This document shows positions 60,358-64,000 of a DNA stretch of 64,000 nt, one piece after another. The stretch is from contig DHQL01000008.1 of NCBI GenBank assembly GCA_002408085.1, positions 33,466 to 97,465 on the forward strand, in the 5' to 3' direction. Under the pieces are notes generated by a model that saw only the letters and a program-made list of their open reading frames with translations, made no database searches and had not been told where the DNA came from. A program made the translations under genes and the position numbers. Numbering within the stretch: the first letter of the stretch is position 1; the number at the start of each line of letters is the position of its first letter. The stretch comes from Spirochaeta sp. UBA5339. GTDB lineage: Bacteria > Spirochaetota > Spirochaetia > DSM-2461.

Positions 60358-61447
60358 ATGCTTTAAAGACATTGAGATTGATATGAAAAATCTTAATGTC
60401 TTAACTGGTTTGAATAGTACAGGAAAATCTTCAGTTATTCAAAGTTTAGTATTATTGCATCAGTCATTGCTTGAGAATTCCTTAAGTATGAAATCCCTTG
60501 TTCTAAATGGTGATTTCATTTCTCTTGGAACACCAAGTGATTTAATTGACAAATTATATGGAAACAAAGAACTTAGCATTTCTTTAGAGACCAAAGGAAA
60601 TGTGAAGATTGATTGGGTTTTTAAGTCTAATGGTAAATCTTTAGTCTGCGAAAATCAGAATTCAGAAATTTGTAGAGTTGATGATGAGTTCTTTGCTTTA
60701 TTGACAGAGCTTCATTATATTTCGGCTGATAGGTTGGGACCTCGTGAAACCTATCAAACTAATTGGCCTGATAAATTTTCATCAGTAGGTCCTAGGGGTG
60801 AGAGGACTTTGTGGTTCATCCAACAAAATGAAAATTATGAGATTAGTGAAACCCTCAAGTGTAAAGATACTCCACAACCCCAATTGCCTAGACAAATTGA
60901 AGCTTGGATGAAAATATTTTTCCCTGGTTCAAGCTTTGAAATTCAACCAATCCAGGGAACCAATCTTGCATCATTCGGTGTGAGAACTAGCGACATGACT
61001 AATTTTCATCGTCCCCAGAATGTTGGATTTGGATTTAGTTATACTCTTCCAATTGTTACGGCTTGTCTTGGAGCAAAAAAAGGTCAAGTGGTTCTTGTTG
61101 AGAACCCTGAAGCTCATCTTCATCCTGCAGCTCAATCACGAATGGGAGAGTTTCTTGCATTAGTTGCTGACAGTGGAGTTCAGGTTATTATTGAAACTCA
61201 TAGTGATCATGTCATAAATGGTATCAGAAAAGCAGTAAAGTCTCATAATATAGATAGAAAGGATGTGGCAATCAACTATTTTTCTCATAGAAATGAAATG
61301 ATCTCGGTTGATGAAAAGGCCGGCAGTAATAAAGATACAGAGCAACATATAGTAATACCAGTATATGAGAATGGGGAGATTCGAGATTGGCCTAAAGGCT
61401 TCTTTGATCAGTTTGATGATGATCTTGGTTTTTTAGTAGAGTGGTAG
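60326..61447 (+). CDS. AAA ATPase with DUF3696 (OLD-like)
   Basis: 373 residues from the ATG at 60326, overlapping the DUF262 gene by 32 nt. Walker A is 'TGLNSTGKSSVIQS' (about 27-38). The Walker B/D-loop region 'VVLVENPEAHLHPAAQSRMG' lies at about 257, and 'VIIETHSDHVINGIRKAV' is the DUF3696/AAA_15 signature at about 290. No TOPRIM domain follows, so it is a stand-alone ATPase. It probably senses a phage-derived signal and controls its partners. The third gene begins one base after its stop. Confidence 0.88.
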   Translation: MINLLHLKRFKCFKDIEIDMKNLNVLTGLNSTGKSSVIQSLVLLHQSLLENSLSMKSLVLNGDFISLGTPSDLIDKLYGNKELSISLETKGNVKIDWVFKSNGKSLVCENQNSEICRVDDEFFALLTELHYISADRLGPRETYQTNWPDKFSSVGPRGERTLWFIQQNENYEISETLKCKDTPQPQLPRQIEAWMKIFFPGSSFEIQPIQGTNLASFGVRTSDMTNFHRPQNVGFGFSYTLPIVTACLGAKKGQVVLVENPEAHLHPAAQSRMGEFLALVADSGVQVIIETHSDHVINGIRKAVKSHNIDRKDVAINYFSHRNEMISVDEKAGSNKDTEQHIVIPVYENGEIRDWPKGFFDQFDDDLGFLVEW

Positions 61448-61448
61448 T

Positions 61449-62369
61449 ATGGTATACTTTTTAAACTCCTATTCTATTCATGGACAATTTGAGAGTGATG
61501 AGAAATGCTTTTTGGCATTAAAGAGGTTAACAAAAGTACGGGAATACTTAAAAACCGTTAACTCAGATTTATACATAGATTTAGATCTAAAGAAGAAACC
61601 TTTTTTTACAAATGGTAAGACATTATCAAGTATTAAAGATAGGACTAAGAGACAGTATCTATTAAGTTGGTTTGATAAAGCTGGCCCATACTGGATCACT
61701 GATAGACAATCTGATGAACTGAACTATTGGGTAGATGCTCGTGATGACAGTGTAATTCTAACTGATTCATCATTACATGAAGCACTAGAAACCTGTAGTC
61801 CAATTATAAGTATAACACCTTCAAATTTCTGTATATCTCCTTTTGTTGGTATTAAGAAGACGGATTCAGATGATTTTTCACAGGAAATCCTAAATTTCTG
61901 GAATGAGAATGATGCAATCGATAATATTGATTCTTATTACGATTTTTCTGATTGGAACGATGTTTTTGCAAGACTACGGAAGCGATTAGACAATTGTATT
62001 ATAGAAGATTTAGTCTTGGACCAAATAAAAAAACTAAACTTCGATAAACATATTGTTGTCAGTATTATTTCGATTTGCTCATCAATTGACTGCTATTATT
62101 CAATTAATGATGATGAAAAACAGACATATTGGGAGAATCTTCTAGGAAGAAATATTATAAGTGATTCATCCCAAACAGAAAAGACCGATCCCATTTTTAA
62201 GAAGAGAATGATGTTCAAACTGTCTTCTGGTGAAAGTGTTCGATGTTTTTGGCACGGTAAATTTACTTATGATAAGAATCCATATAGGATACATTTTTGC
62301 TTTCCCTCTGATGTTAAAGATAGTAAATGTCATATTGCATATATTGGTCCTAAGCTGACTAAGAAATAA
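61449..62369 (+). CDS. Unknown protein, third gene of the DUF262/DUF3696 cassette
   Basis: 306 residues, soluble, no signal peptide. The N-terminal 'MVYFLNSYSIHGQFESDEKC' and the 'DKAGPYWITDRQSDELNYW' segment at about 75 are its most conserved-looking parts. The remainder has no motif known to me; 'FWHGKFTYDKNPYRIHFCFP' near the end is distinctive. Tight linkage (1-bp gap) to the ATPase implies one complex or one effector pair. I recall that the three-gene Menshen defence system also couples a DUF3696 ATPase with such companions; identity is not checked. Confidence 0.65.
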   Translation: MVYFLNSYSIHGQFESDEKCFLALKRLTKVREYLKTVNSDLYIDLDLKKKPFFTNGKTLSSIKDRTKRQYLLSWFDKAGPYWITDRQSDELNYWVDARDDSVILTDSSLHEALETCSPIISITPSNFCISPFVGIKKTDSDDFSQEILNFWNENDAIDNIDSYYDFSDWNDVFARLRKRLDNCIIEDLVLDQIKKLNFDKHIVVSIISICSSIDCYYSINDDEKQTYWENLLGRNIISDSSQTEKTDPIFKKRMMFKLSSGESVRCFWHGKFTYDKNPYRIHFCFPSDVKDSKCHIAYIGPKLTKK

Positions 62370-62544
62370 AGTATCCAGTTGTGTAACCAATTAATAGAGT
62401 AACTATCGGTATTTTCAGTGAACTAAAGGTAAATGGAAGATTAGTTATTTTTATGTATTAGTTAAAGTTAGTGAAATAGAGTGATGATCAGTTAAATCGT
62501 TGTATGACAAGTAATTAGGCTCAAGTCCTAGTGGACTACCTCCC
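62370..62544. other. Intergenic region after the DUF262/DUF3696 cassette
   Basis: 175 bp of AT-rich sequence following the stop of the third cassette gene. I see no gene and no clear terminator hairpin. It ends at the GC-rich fragment next to the insertion sequence. Confidence 0.5.
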
Positions 62545-62587
62545 CCGGGATGGAAGCGATATCCGCCCCGGGGCTGCGGCGGTAGTG
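62545..62587. repeat. Possible fragment of the dispersed GC-rich element (copy D)
   Basis: The stretch with GATGGAAGCG, CCGCCCCGGGGCTGC and GGCGG resembles the reverse complement of one end of copies A-C (GATTGAAGCGGCAGCCCC, then CGGCCCGGCGG), but it is much shorter and diverged. It abuts the left end of the IS256-type element, which may have cut it. Confidence 0.4.
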
Positions 62588-63917
62588 TCAAATATCTTTC
62601 GCAAATTTCAAAGTCCTCAATCTGCAGATCCAGTTACTACGATACATTCTCCTCCATGTTATAGCCTATAAGAAGATCCATATTCAGATATTTCCTCTCA
62701 CTCCAGGTTGAACCGGAAATATGCCTCAGCCTGGCTGCTACCAGCATCAGGGCAGATTCGCCGTCAGGGAAAGATCCAATGACCCTGGTTCTTCTTCGGA
62801 TTTCTTTCATTATTCGTTCAAGACCATTGTTAGTTCTGATCCGTTTCCAGTGCTCAACTGGAAAGTAGTAATAGGAGAAGGTCTCGAGAGCACTGTTCTT
62901 TATCAACTCCGAAGCCTTCTTTAGTTTCATTTGAACCAGCTTCTCCGCAATAAGATCCTTCTTCCTCTTTGCTTCTTCCAGATTTTCCTGAGCATGTATG
63001 GCTTTGAGCATAGTCGCCACTTCTTTAACACGTCCTTGAGGAACCATACTGAATACATTCCTGTAGAAGTGAACGATACAGCGTTGCCATTTGGCTTCAG
63101 GATAGAAATCAGGAATAGATTCAACGAGTCCTAGAGATTTATCTGAAATGAATAGATCAACTTCATTCAGTCCCCGTTCTTTCAGGTATCTCAGGAAACG
63201 CTGCCAGCTATCTTTGTCTTCCTTGGTCCCTTCTGCTACCCCAAGGATCTCTCTAAAACCATCCTCGTTCACTCCTATGGCTACTAGAACTGATATATTC
63301 TTAACTTCTCCTCCCCAGGAGCGCTTCATCCATATGCCATCCAGGTAAACATAAGAGTAATGATTCTTCAGAGGAAGATTTCTCCATTTCTCAATCTCAC
63401 CGTAGATCTTCTTATTCAGATTACTGATTGTCCCCGGAGAAACCTTTGTGCCCCATAGTGCTTCTGTAATATCCTCAACACGGCGAACTGATACACCAGC
63501 AAGATACATTTCCACCATGGCTTCTTCTACAGAGATTTCTCGTCTCTTGTAGCGTTCAATGATGGCGGTTTCAAAAGTGACCTTCTTGAGCTTTGGGACT
63601 TGAAGTGTCACCTCTCCGGCTTTGGTGTGCAGAGATCTTTGATAATGCCCCGAACGATAACCCTGTCTTTCAGAGTTCCGTTCGTGCTTTTGAGCATTAC
63701 ATAACTGATCGGCTTCTGCCTCTAGCATAGCATTCAATGTCTCTTCTACCGTTTGCCTTACGAAATTCCCAAGATGGTCTTTGACTTTATCCTCGTTTAT
63801 TTCGATAATATTATCATTCATGTAGTCCTCCATCTGACTAGTTTTTTGTGGTTATTAAACAATCGTCAGATTGAGGACTTATTTTTTTATTTTTTTGAAA
63901 TTGCGAAAGAAATTATA
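62586..63917 (-). mobile_element. IS256-family insertion sequence
   Basis: About 1.33 kb holding one transposase gene. The ends carry inverted sequences: on the left TCTTTCGCAAATTTCAAA and AAGTCCTCAATCTG (62595-62624). On the right is the complement CAGATTGAGGACTT (63867-63880), with TTGAAATTGCGAAAGAAAT around 63896-63913. The repeats are imperfect, with an extra AT run of about 14 bp on the right. The exact outermost bases and a target duplication cannot be fixed here. Confidence 0.8.
62637..63821 (-). CDS. IS256-family (Mutator-type) transposase
   Basis: 394 residues from 'MNDNIIEINEDKVKDHLGNF', whose ATG is preceded by GGAGG; a Met four codons earlier is less likely. DDE residues are visible: Asp in 'YVYLDGIWMKRSWGGE', Asp in 'LFISDKSLGLVESIPDF', Glu in 'TNNGLERIMKEIRRRTRVIG'. 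'KWQRCIVHFYRNVFSMVP' is the family signature. Full length and apparently intact. Confidence 0.95.
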   Translation of the reverse strand: MNDNIIEINEDKVKDHLGNFVRQTVEETLNAMLEAEADQLCNAQKHERNSERQGYRSGHYQRSLHTKAGEVTLQVPKLKKVTFETAIIERYKRREISVEEAMVEMYLAGVSVRRVEDITEALWGTKVSPGTISNLNKKIYGEIEKWRNLPLKNHYSYVYLDGIWMKRSWGGEVKNISVLVAIGVNEDGFREILGVAEGTKEDKDSWQRFLRYLKERGLNEVDLFISDKSLGLVESIPDFYPEAKWQRCIVHFYRNVFSMVPQGRVKEVATMLKAIHAQENLEEAKRKKDLIAEKLVQMKLKKASELIKNSALETFSYYYFPVEHWKRIRTNNGLERIMKEIRRRTRVIGSFPDGESALMLVAARLRHISGSTWSERKYLNMDLLIGYNMEENVS

Positions 63918-63929
63918 CGTTCTCTAAAG

Positions 63930-64000
63930 ATGGCACGCGCCAAAGACAGGCGATATCACGGATCGTGGGAACCTGTCGTTGATTGGCAAGGTACAGACCA
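63930..64000 (+). CDS. Possible start of an unknown gene at the right edge
   Basis: From the ATG at 63930 the frame is open to the window end and reads 'MARAKDRRYHGSWEPVVDW', which looks protein-like. There is no strong ribosome site, and the frame stays open upstream into the right end of the insertion sequence, so it could also be a gene interrupted by it. No family can be named from 23 residues. Confidence 0.25.
   Translation, partial: MARAKDRRYHGSWEPVVDWQGTD

Overview
The window looks like the chromosome of a diderm, fermentative anaerobe with moderate GC content, most likely a spirochaete (Spirochaetales). I infer this from the many Cys-lipobox lipoproteins, several sugar ABC importers, outer-membrane beta-barrels, an oxygen-independent ribonucleotide reductase and the absence of respiratory genes. 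No rRNA or marker gene is present to prove it.

Layout. (1) 1-4851, minus strand: a Mrp-type Na+/H+ antiporter operon (E-F-G-DUF4040-B-C-D, with MrpD running off the left edge), headed by a PII-like protein and a PTS EIIA-like protein. (2) 5-20.7 kb: glycan catabolism. It holds a GH106-like lipoprotein, a membrane protein/HTH pair, and a CUT1 ABC sugar importer with a GH2 enzyme. Divergent to the importer are a winged-helix sensor and a GH38 alpha-mannosidase. (3) 20.0-22.6 kb: an FMN-binding lipoprotein, a fumarate-reductase-like flavoprotein lipoprotein and a TetR regulator, fronted by a striking 40-bp double palindrome. (4) 22.9-29.7 kb: a CUT2 (ribose-type) ABC importer with an SDR and a zinc alcohol dehydrogenase, divergent from a LacI regulator. 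(5) 29.8-39.5 kb: an exported ankyrin protein, a beta-propeller GH lipoprotein, two paralogous LacI regulators, and a second CUT1 importer with an FAD oxidoreductase. LacI-type palindromes with a common core recur at the relevant promoters. (6) 39.7-42.5 kb: nrdDG behind an NrdR-box-like palindrome. (7) 43.5-46.9 kb: a tightly overlapping operon of a 43-residue exported peptide, a beta-barrel, a CotH-kinase-like lipoprotein and a second, paralogous beta-barrel. (8) 46.9-48.7 kb: a decayed patch between 43-bp direct repeats, with a broken HigBA toxin-antitoxin pair. (9) 48.7-62.4 kb: an AT-rich defence island with two HNH endonucleases predicted to act on modified DNA, a complete type I restriction-modification system with an inserted PD-(D/E)XK/DUF4268-type gene, and a three-gene DUF262 / DUF3696-ATPase / unknown cassette. 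(10) 62.5-64 kb: an IS256-family insertion sequence.

Three copies (plus a possible diverged fragment) of a GC-rich element of about 120 nt, with nested and compensating stems, are scattered at 5.0, 31.3, 43.2 and 62.5 kb. Pseudogenes are frequent: a vapC fragment, higA, higB and a shortened copy of a small coiled-coil gene. This suggests repeated gain and loss of mobile or defence genes. The best candidates for a poorly described system are the CotH/beta-barrel operon, the DUF262-DUF3696 cassette and the dispersed structured repeat. I saw no tRNA, rRNA or CRISPR array.
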